A stretch of DNA of 64,000 nt. It comes from Coniochaeta sp. PMI_546. Lineage: Eukaryota > Ascomycota > Sordariomycetes > Coniochaetales > Coniochaetaceae. Positions 32,700-44,568 of the stretch are shown here, in pieces. The notes beneath the pieces are model-generated. The model was not told the DNA's origin, did not search any database, and saw nothing but the letters and a program-made list of their open reading frames with translations. The position numbers were made by a program, and so were the translations under genes. The first letter of the stretch is position 1; every line of letters starts with the position of its first letter. The DNA is taken from positions 2,737,277 to 2,801,276 of the forward strand of contig MU271143.1 of NCBI GenBank assembly GCA_021432605.1, read 5' to 3'.

Positions 32700-33087
32700 C
32701 TTGGCGGTTGTGGTAGATGGTGAAGATGCTTTCTTTGCTTTTACGAGGGCATTGCCGAGACAGTTGCGGATGTTAACGACACAAAGGAAGAATTGAGAAA
32801 TGCTGCCCAGCTACGTAATGCTGTTCAGGGGCCTAGAATGCCCCGGAGTTAAGGCGATTGGTTTGCTGTTTTTAGCTCCCGTCCCTCTGTCTGTGGAGCA
32901 TGACAGTGGCGTTACAGAGGGAGCCGCATTCATTTCAAATGACCCACCCGCGACGACAACTCTCCCAACTCCACAACCTTTTGTTGCTTCAAATCTGCCA
33001 TGTTACTGGAAAGACTATATCCAGGATCAAGGCCATCTGAGACAGGAGCGTCCTAGATGAGAGAGGGGAGTGCGGAAGGAGTCAAGG
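32700..33087. promoter_or_regulatory. Short divergent promoter between the SDR and G-patch genes
   Basis: Only 388 bp separate the two start codons, so regulatory sequence is likely shared. No TATA box was seen on either side. The nearest plausible start for the G-patch gene is the ATG at 33088, because the frame upstream holds only a GTG at 33070. Confidence 0.4.
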
Positions 33088-33801
33088 ATGGAGCGACCAA
33101 CGGATGACAATGAGTGGCACGACGATGGTGGCGACGATGACACCGTTGACGACATTCCACTCCATCGCAAGCGACCATTCGGGTCAGGTCTAAAGAGGAA
33201 GCCGATAGCTTTTGTTCCGGCTCAAGACGGTGACTTGACATCCACATTTCAGCGGTCAGGACCAGATCCGTCCGTCGCGGACCTCTACTTGAGTCTAGTC
33301 CTACCTCAAGAAGCTTCGAAACATGCGTCGAAGAAAGAGGAGATATGCGAAGTATGCAAGTTGCCGCTCACCTCCAACCCAGACGATGGCAACGAAGACA
33401 CGACTGAAGTAGCAGTATACCCCAGAAAGCATCACGAGTCATCTCTCGCTCACCAAGTCTGCCTCACTCACTCTCACCCGCCCTCAGCGCTAGACAGGTC
33501 CCGTGTAGGTTTGAACATTCTCGAATCTCACGGATGGGATCCCGATGCTCGGGCCGGGCTCGGCGCTGAGCAGCAAGGCATTCAGTTTCCTCTCAAAGCA
33601 AAGCCCAAGGATGACAAGATCGGTATTGGCGTCGTGGTGCCAAAGGATGTGCCCAAGAAGAAGGAGAAGCCCCAAAACCTCGATGCTGGTAAAGTCAGGA
33701 AGATGGCGCAAAGAGACAAGAAACGGGCTGAGCAGCTGCGGCGGCAGTTCTTCGGAAATCCGGACCTAGAAAAGTACCTCGGACCTGGAGCAGGATTGTG
33801 A
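33088..33801 (+). CDS. G-patch domain protein
   Basis: This single-exon gene encodes 237 residues. The acidic N-terminus (DDNEWHDDGGDDDTVDDIP) is followed by basic FGSGLKRKPIAFVPA, a possible zinc-binding pair in EICEVCKLPL with later His/Cys residues in AHQVCLTHSH, and a G-patch motif from about residue 140 (GLNILESHGWDPDARAGLG, then GIQFPLKAKPKDDKIGIGV). The end is Lys/Arg-rich (RKMAQRDKKRAEQLRRQFF). G-patch proteins bind and activate DEAH RNA helicases in splicing or ribosome biogenesis. The compact layout with a Cys pair before the G-patch resembles the GPANK1 group and related small fungal proteins, but the exact orthologue is not certain. Confidence 0.85.
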   Translation: MERPTDDNEWHDDGGDDDTVDDIPLHRKRPFGSGLKRKPIAFVPAQDGDLTSTFQRSGPDPSVADLYLSLVLPQEASKHASKKEEICEVCKLPLTSNPDDGNEDTTEVAVYPRKHHESSLAHQVCLTHSHPPSALDRSRVGLNILESHGWDPDARAGLGAEQQGIQFPLKAKPKDDKIGIGVVVPKDVPKKKEKPQNLDAGKVRKMAQRDKKRAEQLRRQFFGNPDLEKYLGPGAGL

Positions 33802-34211
33802 GTCCGCGGTGACGGCCGCGTCAAGAGTAATAGAAACCTTGGCTGTTTTCCTGCCGATTGCAAAATCCTGGTTGGGCAGCTTTGCCAATAGACGAATGGC
33901 AATCAATAGCTCTGTCCTGGCGCCTGTTTTCCTATTGTTGTTGTTGATTCCTATTGTCTGACATGCATGCCGTTTACCCTATATACCCCTTTCCAGAGAC
34001 AAGTTATAAACAACAATAGGATTACCAGTCTATTCTCTGGTGCATCTAACTTCAGATTTCGCTCATATATAAGGTATCCTCTCTCTTACTCCCAGTAGTT
34101 CTCTTGACTCTTCAACCATCAAACAATCTCACTCAAGCGAAGGCCACAGCTCAAACGAACACCCCATCCTACACAGTTCCCACGTCACATCTACCCCTGA
34201 CGGTGAGCATC
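33802..34211. other. Intergenic region, no supported gene
   Basis: This 410-bp spacer holds the G-patch 3' flank and the upstream region of the disordered protein gene. TATATAAGG at about 34066-34074 is a good TATA-like element 140 bp before the ATG at 34212. Confidence 0.45.
34066..34074 (+). promoter_or_regulatory. TATA-like element upstream of the disordered acidic protein gene
   Basis: ATATATAAGG lies about 140 bp before the ATG at 34212 and is followed by a CT-rich stretch (CCTCTCTCTTACTCCC) where transcription would start. Its good fit supports the view that the downstream open frame is a real, regulated gene. Confidence 0.4.
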
Positions 34212-34895
34212 ATGCCTTCTCTTCGGGACATTGTCTTGGCCAACATGGCCGTTCCCACCAAGATTTATCAAGCCTGGAGTCCTCCTCCGCCATATGGATA
34301 CAGGGATCACGCACCTACAACTTCAACCAAACGCAAGTCTCCTCCCCAGCTGGAGTTTGACTATGATCAACAGTCACCCAACAAGAGGCAGAAGTCATGG
34401 GAATCATCCTTCCCCGACTATCGGTCGATGTCCTCGCCGGACTACTCACCCGCCCCTCCCCAGTCACTCGAGCACCACGAGACCATCCTGTCTCCCACAT
34501 CAAACAGCGACCCGATCCGCTCTCCCTCCACCCATGATCAGCCTCAGCCTACCAGCGAGGAGACGCCAAGCCCAACTTACCAGCGCATCACCACATCAGA
34601 AGTTTTCCGGCGGTACTCATTGCCGCACGACGGCCCCTTTCTTCCCAGCCCAGACTACTCTCCCCAGCCCCAAGCCAACTACCTCACCCAACCCGCCACG
34701 AACCAGTCGGAATCCTCCGAGGAGTGGGAGGTTGAGAGCGTCGGCTCGGTGGCCATCAAGCTCGAGGAAGCGGAGGAGGACTTGTTTGAGCTCTGGGAGA
34801 TCCCGGAGTGGACCGAGGATGAGGGGGACGAGTGCGGTGAGCCGATTGGCGAGCCCGTGATTGAGGACGAGGAGAGGTTTTTGGCGTGTTTGTAG
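34212..34895 (+). CDS. Uncharacterised disordered protein with acidic aromatic C-terminus
   Basis: This single-exon frame encodes 227 residues from ATG 34212. The frame continues upstream but has no other ATG. After MPSLRDIVLANMAVPTKIYQ come Pro/Ser/Thr/Gln-rich low-complexity sequence and basic clusters TKRKSPP and NKRQK that could be nuclear import signals. The tripeptide SPDYS recurs (SSPDYSPAPP, LPSPDYSPQP). The C-terminus is strongly acidic with aromatic and Leu residues (KLEEAEEDLFELWEIPEW), resembling acidic transcription activation segments, and contains a possible sumoylation site IKLE. No known domain was recognised. The gene call rests on a 227-codon frame, a TATA-like element and CT-rich tract upstream, and codon use like the neighbours. 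It could be an orphan nuclear regulator. Confidence 0.6.
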   Translation: MPSLRDIVLANMAVPTKIYQAWSPPPPYGYRDHAPTTSTKRKSPPQLEFDYDQQSPNKRQKSWESSFPDYRSMSSPDYSPAPPQSLEHHETILSPTSNSDPIRSPSTHDQPQPTSEETPSPTYQRITTSEVFRRYSLPHDGPFLPSPDYSPQPQANYLTQPATNQSESSEEWEVESVGSVAIKLEEAEEDLFELWEIPEWTEDEGDECGEPIGEPVIEDEERFLACL

Positions 34896-37800
34896 GAAGG
34901 TGGGAGATGATGAAGACGAGGGCGAGGACGATGAGGATGAGGAGTGCGGATCTCGTGATTGTGTGTTTGGCCCTTGTGGCATCAGCTTCTGCATGGGTTT
35001 TCTAGTTTGCTTTTCGCCCAGTTGTGAGTTTTCGGGGCCCCAATGATACCACCGGTTCCTGTCAAGTTTGAGATGTCAACATAATGTTGGGATGATTGCA
35101 AACATGGTGGTGTTTACAGTGAACCGGTTGATGCAGACAGTAATAAAAAACAGCGCTTCATGCTGGCAATGCAATTATCCAGGGGAAGCTAGCTCGTAGT
35201 TTCGTGAAACTTCGCTGCTTGCAGGGTCAAGATTGCTGATCTTGACGCATTGCTGTACGTGAAGCATGAGGAACGAACGCCCTGTAGCATCAACCACACC
35301 AGCACCAGTCGACTGGTCAAACAAGAGCCATCCATGTCCTCGAAGGTCGCCGTTACGATCTCAAGCATTGTGCAGTAGCATGTTTCTTTAATATTTGTCA
35401 CAAAAATATTCCAAGCCGATTACTGTCCCCAATAAGCGATTGCGCGGAGAAGTGTTTGCGGCTTGACATATCGGTGGTTGTACAGATCTCTTACTGGCGA
35501 CACGTTCCGGAGCCAACAGTCGCTCTTTGACTTTCGACCACTCACGCCTGGACATCCTGTGAGGTAATGGCCTCGCAGGCCCTCGACATGCGATAGTATG
35601 TGTCTCGGCAGTACTGGATAGCTTCTCTCGCAGCTATATAGTAACAGTCCTATCGATAGTGAATGAACGACTACTCTGCTCTCGCCATAGTTTCGCAAGG
35701 TCTTATACTGTAAGCTACCTTGTCTTTTACTCTAGTTTCTCGGTTTGCCCGAGCAAGATTTTCTTGATTGCCATCATCTCCTTCAACGACGCATATCAGA
35801 ATGAGTGCAAGTCACTGCGCCGACCACTTCCGCGACCATCTTAGGGACGGGCGCACAAAGAGGATCTGCTAAAGTGCGGAACGCTTCGAGAAATACACAA
35901 CGTTGATGACTACCACACGATCGTATTGTATCGTGGATGTTGGACGCGATAAAGTGTCCTCGAGACTGAAGTGCGACGAAGATGGGTACCTCTGTCCGGA
36001 GGTGGGAGAGCGATGTGAGGCTGAAACGGCAGGCTGTGAGGAAACTGCCACTGATAGTCTGAGACGATGAGTGCGCAGGCATGATGGATGGTTATCTGTG
36101 TGCGGCCTGGTTCTAGGAGCATGTGATGAGTGTATATGGAGCAGACCTGTCTAAAGTGAGGGCAGAGATGTGGCTGAGCTGGATGTTCCGAAGTGGTGTG
36201 TTGCGAAGTTGGGGCGGCGACTTAAAGTCCTCTTTGGAGGTGTTCGAGGTGTCTTGATGCTGTTGATAGCATCGCTGAAGGTGTTGAGTGTCCGCGTTGC
36301 GGTTTCGAGTGCGGGAAGCTTTCCTAGAAGATCGTACCACAATAGCCCCAAGGACTGGATTTTACGAAGAACTCACTCTGGCAGTATCTGAATGACCAGT
36401 TATCAGGACCCAGCTCAACTCTAAGTGCTGGAGATACCCTGCTATCATTATGTTACTGAGCGCTTCGATCGTTGACCCCTGCGCCGCAGTTGACTAGAAC
36501 CGATGCCGATATTTGCTCCACGAAAACAGACGCTCCATTATGTGGTAATACCCTATCCAAAGTTCACTGAGCCATGCATATCCTCCATGGAAGCGAGTAC
36601 ATCATCATAAAGTTTGCAACTTTTGTATACCAAGCGATCCCCCTATCTTACATACAGCCTTGCCACGGTTGCGTCACCATGAGAACGGTGTGAAGCTCGA
36701 CACGTTGGGATGTCGGAGATTCGTGGAACAGAATGGAATACTGGGGGCACAAAGACCAGCCAGCAAAACACTCTCCATATCTCCACCACTAGTGACGTAC
36801 CAGTGATACCCAAATACTTCTTCCAACGACAATGGACATCTGGAAAGACTGAGAACTCCTCTTTTGACAAGTCATGTGAGGGGGTCCTGGCACTCACCGT
36901 CTGTCCGCGTTGAGAATTTCCAATACGGTAGCTGGCGGTTGTGTGATGCGAGCAGATATTGCTCCTCCAAAGCTGGTATGGCGCCGAACGAGACATACTA
37001 TCTACAGTCTGGCCAACAGTGAGCACCGCCTGAGACGACATAAACAGCCGTATTGTCAGTCGATAACAGGACGTCTTCAAGAATAAATTTGAGAGAAGGA
37101 TCTTTTTGGGGTGGAACTTTCCACTTTCAGGGTCTCGTGTTTCGCACAACACCACGCCTAGTAGGGGCGATGTTGAAATCCGTTCAAAGGTTTCAGCAAG
37201 CAAAGTCCTCCAGCAAGTAATTTCCTCGCAACCACATCCTGTGCTCCTGCGATTCAAAGCCTTGTCGTCTACTACCCGCGAGAACACTGCCAGATCCTGC
37301 AGCCATTACTGACCACAACTTTGTAGGCGAGATGAGAAAACAATGCAGCGGATACTGATGCTTGGGCCCTCGTGCATTCGCCACTCATACCCCTCGTGGT
37401 AGACCCAATCAAGCCATGAACTTCACTTCCAGAGCTGCCGCGGAACCTGAGTGCCCACGCTCCGGCTGCTCAGACAGCCAGCTTGACCGGTGGTTTGTAA
37501 ACCACGGTCCGCAGGTAAGTGGGCGAACTGGGCGGTCGTATCTTTCGATGCCATGCATGCCTAGCGTTCCCTAGGAACAGCACAGCGCGCGTTGGCCGTT
37601 CCGTTCGCTTTCTGCGTGCCGCATTTGCATACTAAGCGGGTGGCGAGAAATATCCCCTGACAGTGTGGTGGTACTGAAAGGTTAGGCCACGGAGAACAGG
37701 CAGTGTTTTGCAGAGATCCGTAAGGTATCTATCCAGAATCTTTCTGAGCGGGACGTCCAGGTTCGGGCTAAAAACGTAGTTTCACGGGTTGAATGGGCAG

Positions 37801-40800
37801 AAGGAGAAAGAGAAACAGGGATGAGAAGTATGACGAGTTTGGGCGTAGTTGGACTCAGTCTACTCGAATTGATGGGGTTGGTGTTCTGTCCCCTCCTTCC
37901 TGTAATTGGAGACGCACGACGCAGATTAATTATAATTTCAGAAGAGCGGTACGGGATATTCTCAAACAGGCCGGCCCAGGTTTTTGAAGTTTTGGCTAGG
38001 GATTAGATGCAAGGTTGAAGAACAGGTGGAGGTCTGGGGTCCCGCTTCACCGGTGAGATCGGTGAATGCGGACGATCGGAATAAGGAGGGTATGACACTC
38101 GATAGGCAGCTCTGCACCAGGACCGTCCTGTCGACGGCGAATTGGTCTTCCATGGTGCAGGATAAGCAGATGCCAGTAACTTCCTGTAACACAAGCTCAC
38201 GACGATCCTGCTAAGACGGAGCATCGGACCTGGGCCACTTGACCGGTCACTCTGGGAGAAGGGTCAACATTCTTGGAGAAAAAAATTTTCTTGGTGAGTA
38301 CGACTTCTATCTGTTCGTTTCGGGGTGACACAACATAACGAGCACACCATCAGGCAGGTGAGTGAGCGGCCTGCCGCCCTGGCTGAGGTCATCGTCCCCA
38401 GCGAAGGGTGGCCTCCGATGGCAATTTGAGCCGCCGCCATCTATCTTCATTCCGTGGAGATTGTTTCGCAATTGCAAACGAGTGCGAGACGAAGTAGCCC
38501 TGATCAGCCTCGTCGTTGCCCAATATCATTAGATTGCTGGGCGGACGGAATCTTGCGGCAGGGGGACACCTCTGCCACTGTGCGTGGTCGAGCTTCACCA
38601 GGAACGGAACCTTCCATAAGATGCGACAGCGCCACGGTCAGCTTAGTAGAGAAATGGCTCCGCTACCTTGTGCCAAGAGCTCGTCCGAAGTTACTAGGAT
38701 CCCAGGGGACAGGACGTAGACAGTGGTTAAAGCCACTGCAGCAGAATTTAGCCTGTGGAATGGGTGTGATTACCCCAGACTGTCCAGAGATGTGCCGGAG
38801 TTGGCCCAAGAGTCAGGGACACGCTGCGCTCTCCTTCCTAATGTTTGCTGGAGCGATGATAGCAGTTAATACGGGGGCCACAGATGCTGCTGTGGGTAAC
38901 TCACAAGATTGCCTGCTTAAACCCGATATCCTCTCCAGCGTGACTGTGACTGAACTTCAAGATAGTCCCGCGAGGAGGACCTAGACCTCCTAGCGAGTTC
39001 CTCAACCTTGGCGGGTCCACCGAGCCCAACGTTAAATCGACGTCACGCAAGTAGAAGACATATTGCGCCAGACTAACACGTGTACACTACACGTGGAGAT
39101 TGTGCCCGAAGCTAGGGGTGAGAATCTCCTGGGACTCCTGGCTTTGAACCCGAACAAGGGTCCATATCCCCGGTCAGCTCAGTCCCCGCCAGAGTACGTC
39201 TCCGGACTCCCGGGCTCTGCGGAGCCTTGATCCTTGTCGACTCTAACCGTCATTCTCAGCCAAAGTTTACTTGACACAGGGCGGAACTCTATCAGGCAAT
39301 CGGGGTGTCATTCGAACCGAGGAGGTACTAGCTGAGAGTTTTGGCGCTCGATCATCCAAGGCACATGGGATTGGATGTATCCAGCGACGAGGCATCTTCT
39401 GACAAGAGCCAGGTCGTTCGCCTAAAAGTCTGGACGTCCGACAGACAGCAGGCTGTGGGCTTGGTGGCTACGGACCAGACTGGCAGAATAATGACTTCCG
39501 GGACACAAATTGTGCTAGATTATCCATCACGCACCCCGTCTCATATTGTCTCAGTCTGTCGTAAGCTGGAGCCAAAACTGGCGGTTGCATACTGTTGGAA
39601 AGTGTAGTCGAGCCGCCAGAAAGCTGGGGAGACTTTCTGACGAGGACACCGCTGTACGTGTCAACGATGCAAAAGGCCTCTCAACCGACGAATAATGTAT
39701 CTATATCTGGACACTCAATATTGTTGACGTGTCGTAACCTTTCCTGTCGGGACTCTCTGGAGACGGTCGATTGGAGCGTAGCATTCCCGGTCCGCGATTA
39801 ATTTACCAATCAATATAGACTGACGACGTTGGCGATAAGGCAGCACCCTCCAGAGTCTGTCATGAGGGTTTTATTCGTCAATCGTTATGCAGCAGATAGG
39901 ATGAACACCTTTGTATCCCGTTTTTCTCGTAGTGGTGTAGAGCAATATGGATTATGCAGCCCGTCAGGGCTCGAGCGTTGCAAATTACTCGGGTATGCAG
40001 ACTCAGTCTCTTGGGACCTGTCGCAGACAGTCATGGTAGTGTTTACCGGCATCAGACAAGATTGGAATTGCGTCTGATTGTCACAAGCGGCGCAAACAGG
40101 CGCAGCCGAGATGCCAAACATAACCTCAGCCAATCTATTCAACACTGCCGCATGCACGTAGACCGATTCCACCAACCGTTGAGGTAGCATTGTGGTTGTG
40201 GTGGCTTGCTTAGAGCAGTCATTATAGCTCAGCATAGGGCGTACCATGGTAACACACGGAAAAGGTCTGGCGGCCAGGATCGAGCGCGCAAGAGGAGAGG
40301 CTGCTAAAGTCGGACCTCGCTGCCGTGTTGATTGCTGGTCGATGCTTCAAGAGTGCGAGGAAGGCTCTCCAAGCCTGTTCCTAGCAGACATGTGACGTGC
40401 GACCTGAAAAGCCTAGCTTGACGATAGCCGTCTCAGGAAGGCACACCATGTCTGCGGGTCACCTCTCTACCATGACTTCAGGGCGTCAAGCATGACAGGA
40501 TGGTGGTAGGAGAGGGTGATCTTGATGGCCTGATGCTCTTGTGAACGTCGAGGCATCACTGCGGCCCTGAGTTCCGGTGTAGTATTATGAACCCAAATGA
40601 GTTGGCGAATCGACTCTAGAATCTATTTGCGCTGGAAAGATACCAAGAGTCTAGTAGGCAGTGTTAGAAGCGGTCTGTGAGCCTTGACATACAACACACA
40701 CAGACGGTCATGGCGTACTCTTTCCCTGTTGAGTTGCTGTCAGAAACAAGGTGCCGAGGTTTGCCTTCTTTGCAGAGTTCTGCAGCTCGCAACCTACTCT

Positions 40801-43800
40801 GGTAGCTTTTGGAAACATCTGTAAGCGCGGCACATAAGTGTCCAAGCTCCGAACCGGCGATGTAACAACGCAGCACCGATCAGCAAGTGATGCTCGCTTC
40901 CACGCTCCTTGTGAGGTCAAGGGAACGGATGGTAGCCTCCGGTGATGTTGAGGCTATCGCGCTCTTCGCAACTCCGTATAAGTGTGAAGGTTCGCTTGCG
41001 ATAACAATGAATTCACTAACGAAAATGGCAGGCACAAATGCGAAGTGTGATCCAGGCCACACTTTGTTCCTTCCGGATGTGCGGGTGACAAGCGCCCCTG
41101 AAGCTTCGGGTGTTTTGGCTTTTCCCATTTAGGGTGCGATTTTGGGAGCTCGGTAGCAAGCGACAGCCAGAGGAGATCTCGACCCCGTGGGGTGTGGGGG
41201 TTCGCTCCTTCCCCAACAAGAAGGAAACCTCGGGACCCTCCACATTTTCCTCACTGTGACCACAACAACCCCAACTGAACCAGACAAACCCTCCAAAGTC
41301 CAAATGCGACACCACACCTCAGTTCCAAGAATAGCATAGCATCCAGGCTTGATATGTGGTGATATACCTCTAACTCGGCAGCTTTGCGGAAGCTGGAAAC
41401 CCGAGAATCCCATGCGCGCCCTTGATATGTCTAGAGTAGGTAGGGCAGTATAGGGGTCGATCAGGACCCCACTGTAACCGTGATATAACCCTCCTGTCAA
41501 AATTACAAGGCCCACGCATATGCTTCTTTGGCGCGCATTACCGCTCGATGCTCGTCCAGGTTCCGTGTTGTGCATCAGACGCGTTTTGGTCGCTCTCCTT
41601 GAACCTGATCTTCACTGGGGATGGTACGGATGGTTCGACCCCCACGATCAGCAAGCACTTGTCGACGCAGCTATCCGCTCGGAGGGCGTCCGGGCTATCG
41701 CGGCCATACGAACAAAAATCAACCCCTCGATAGCGTGCAGCTAAGGAGTCTTTGCTCGACCAAAAAACGAGCCCATGACGTTGTCGTCAGAGACCGCCTG
41801 ACTCAGATACTTGGCTGACTTTGAAGGAGTATGGGTCATGTTTCGTTCCGTCCAAGCTCAGGCGTCTCGATTCTCTTGTCTCGTCGGAACCTACTCGGCT
41901 ATCAATGCGCGGACATACGAGGCATTGCACTAAATGGAAACACGTACCACCACTCACATGTTAAGTGTGGAAATTACCAGCGACCAGAAGCCTGACAGGC
42001 AACAAGCCATCGTGCGAGGCTCTGCGAGACAAACACTGTGTACATGACCCCCGGATCTCTTACCACCCTGCAAGCCACTCGAGCGCGACGTAGCTTGATC
42101 TCGACTGGAGCAGAGCACTCCGCCATCACGGCACCACGGATGAGAAGGCTAGCTGCACCCCACGTTTAGAAGACCACCATCCATCATGCCCCAAAGACCT
42201 GGAGCGTCATTGGAGATAGACAGATCGTCGTGATCCGTTCGAAACAATAAAAGACATTATTGCATCACGGCGCTTCGTGCCGGGGCCAAGTACAGCCCGA
42301 CTCGATGCCTATTCGCAGGATGTCTGGCCTTTTCACCCACTTACATGATACGACAGTCGCCCGACGGGAGTGAGGCAGCGCAAGCCGACTAGCCAGTCTT
42401 CCCACAACCAAATTTCGAACTTGCGGTGAAGGCCATCCGTTGTTCTCACAGCCGCGCTGAGCGAATAGATGCCTTCTGCAACCCAACACTTCCTCAGCCC
42501 ATTTGCCTTACGTACTCGCACCTGGTGGAAGCAGGAGCATGCAGATTACGTGCTGAGTCCGCATCCACGCCCTATGGTTCTTGGGCTTTCTGCAGCCCGA
42601 CCGACCTTAAGCACGACACTCAAGAGCCAGACTTTGACGTCCCCGGACTTGAAAGCAAGCCACCAAGCAGTTCCGGAGATCGAGCTTCGCCCCCGCGATG
42701 TCTCCACGCCCCATTCGTCACCGAGCTGGAAGACTTGTCTTCTTGAGGAAGATACAACAGGGGCTTGTCCCATGGGCTCGGTCTACAAAGCGCTGAAAGC
42801 TGGAATCATGAAGGCGGGACGCGCTCCTTACTAACGACTCGGCACGACTCCCAGGTAAGCGTCAAATTGCCGCGAAACCCGGGGTAAATAAAACTTCACC
42901 GGATTCCCGGGGCGGTGAAGGGATGATTCCTTCCACGATATCACGCAATGTTTGGGGTGCTGTATTGGTATCACGTTCCTACACACCAATGGCATCAAGA
43001 CAAACAAAGAGAATCATGAAAAAGCAACGAAGCATTGAGCAACCTCCCTTTTCGTAGTCGTATGGCCATTTGTTCCATCTCGTCCACCTATCACAACCCC
43101 CGACACCGCCCCCAGGAAACTCCGCGATTCCAACCCCACAAAATCCCATACACAGCCGAGCCACGGCCTTATCGCGTACCACAGTATACGTACCCCGGCC
43201 AAGCACGGCCAAGCAGGGCCAAAGATAACCTGGCGTCACCGAGATTCGGGTATCCCTTGCTGTGCTGACGTGATACCTCCTTCCTCATACCTTTTTTCCC
43301 TTTTGCTTTTACTTTCCGCTTTCAATCACTCCAACCATATTGCCCCCTTACTGGTATGCAGCCTTATCCGGGGGGGTGTCTCTCCTAACAATAACGTAGC
43401 GATAATGTCACTTTGTCTGTCACACGGGGGGGAGGCTGAGTGAATCCAGTCGTCCCTGAGAAAAAGAAGTAGGAAGAAGTCAAAAGTAACACCGAGACCA
43501 AGGAAACCAAAACAATGGAGCGCTCCGTCTGTCCATTTCCCCACCAAAAGAACGAAAGTCATGACATACACATGCCGAGTTCGTAGCACCCCGGGGACTT
43601 CCGACGGTCCCTTTTACTTCGCGAAGTAATGAGGAGCATCTGAACAAAAGTACAAGCGGACGCAGGCGGGTAAGGCTATGGTAACACCATACCCCATATT
43701 TCCTCCCTCTAATGTTCTCGTATCTCCCACCCCGGATCTTCTCTGCCTGTCGTCAATTAAATCAAAGCCGAAATAGATGGAGCCGGCCGCGGCACTGACG

Positions 43801-44568
43801 CACAGCGCTGCCAAGTGCTTGGGGCCGGCCCAGGCCAGTGTAGAGGTGTGACATCCCAAAAAGCAACGTAGTTGGGCAGTGTAACTGTCAGGTTTGTATC
43901 AAGAAGCACGCAATTGTACAGTACGTAAGACGATATGTTGGGTCTTTGGGGGGATGGGTGCGCAAGGCTCGGCAACCTTAGGCACACAAATGTGCCTTGC
44001 TTAGGGCGGGTATGTCTTGTCTTCGCTACCAACTAGTTACATGACGCAGCACCTGCTGTATGAAGACAGAAGTAAAGAAAACCGGATTGGTGTAAAGTAT
44101 ACAGTTCTTTGTGAAAAATAGAAAGAATCGATTAGGGGGGAAACCCCGGCGCCAACAGCTATATCCGTTGTAATCCCCTTGATCCCTCGGTTTGCCTCGA
44201 GTAAGGAACCTTGCCCGCTGTCTATAAGTGGTGATTTCAAAGCACATAAAACCCTAGCGAAAATCCTTCACAGCCCTATCAGCCTGGGCCAACACCAAAG
44301 TAACAGTTTGCCAACGGAGTGGTGAAAAATCTATTCCCAATCATAAGCCCCCGTAACCCATTGTCGTCGAGACCATCATACCTTGCGAAAGCCCATATCT
44401 GGCCGTAATTAGGCAAGGACGATGACTCATTCACTTCTCGTGCCGATACCCTGTAACTCCTAAAATGTCCTGTAGTAGTTCCTTCTATAGTTGTAGTGTC
44501 TCCGCCATTGTCATCAGTCGTGTCGTCGAATAGTTTCGCAACAGTGTTTCTAGTTGATGCAGTCGTCT
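34896..44568. other. Gene-poor region, 9.7 kb, no supported gene
   Basis: No frame here has recognisable domains. The longest ones (214 codons on the minus strand at 36643-37287, 176 at 38454-38984, 148 at 41129-41575, 121 at 42469-42834) show no family motif. Base composition looks balanced and CpG is present, so heavy repeat-induced mutation is not obvious. I saw no terminal repeats or transposase motifs. Pyrimidine-rich DNA at 43280-43340 (CTCCTTCCTCATACCTTTTTTCCCTTTTGCTTTTACTTTCC) looks like a core promoter but leads into no recognisable gene. The last kilobase should include the long 3' untranslated region of creA. Confidence 0.5.

Noticed and set aside
33070-33087. Upstream GTG start for the G-patch protein
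   Set aside because: Eukaryotic nuclear genes use ATG. The first in-frame ATG at 33088 gives a typical acidic N-terminus.
36643-37287. 214-codon minus-strand frame in the gene-poor region
   Set aside because: It shows no recognisable domain, mixed composition and no sensible start context. Long chance frames are expected in 10 kb.
42469-42834. 121-codon plus-strand frame with an ATG
   Set aside because: Composition is low in hydrophobic core residues and an equally long frame lies in another phase over the same bases. No family was recognised.
34896-44568. Ancient transposon or repeat-mutated block
   Set aside because: No terminal repeats, target-site duplications or transposase/reverse-transcriptase motifs were seen, and CpG and CpA dinucleotides look ordinary by eye.
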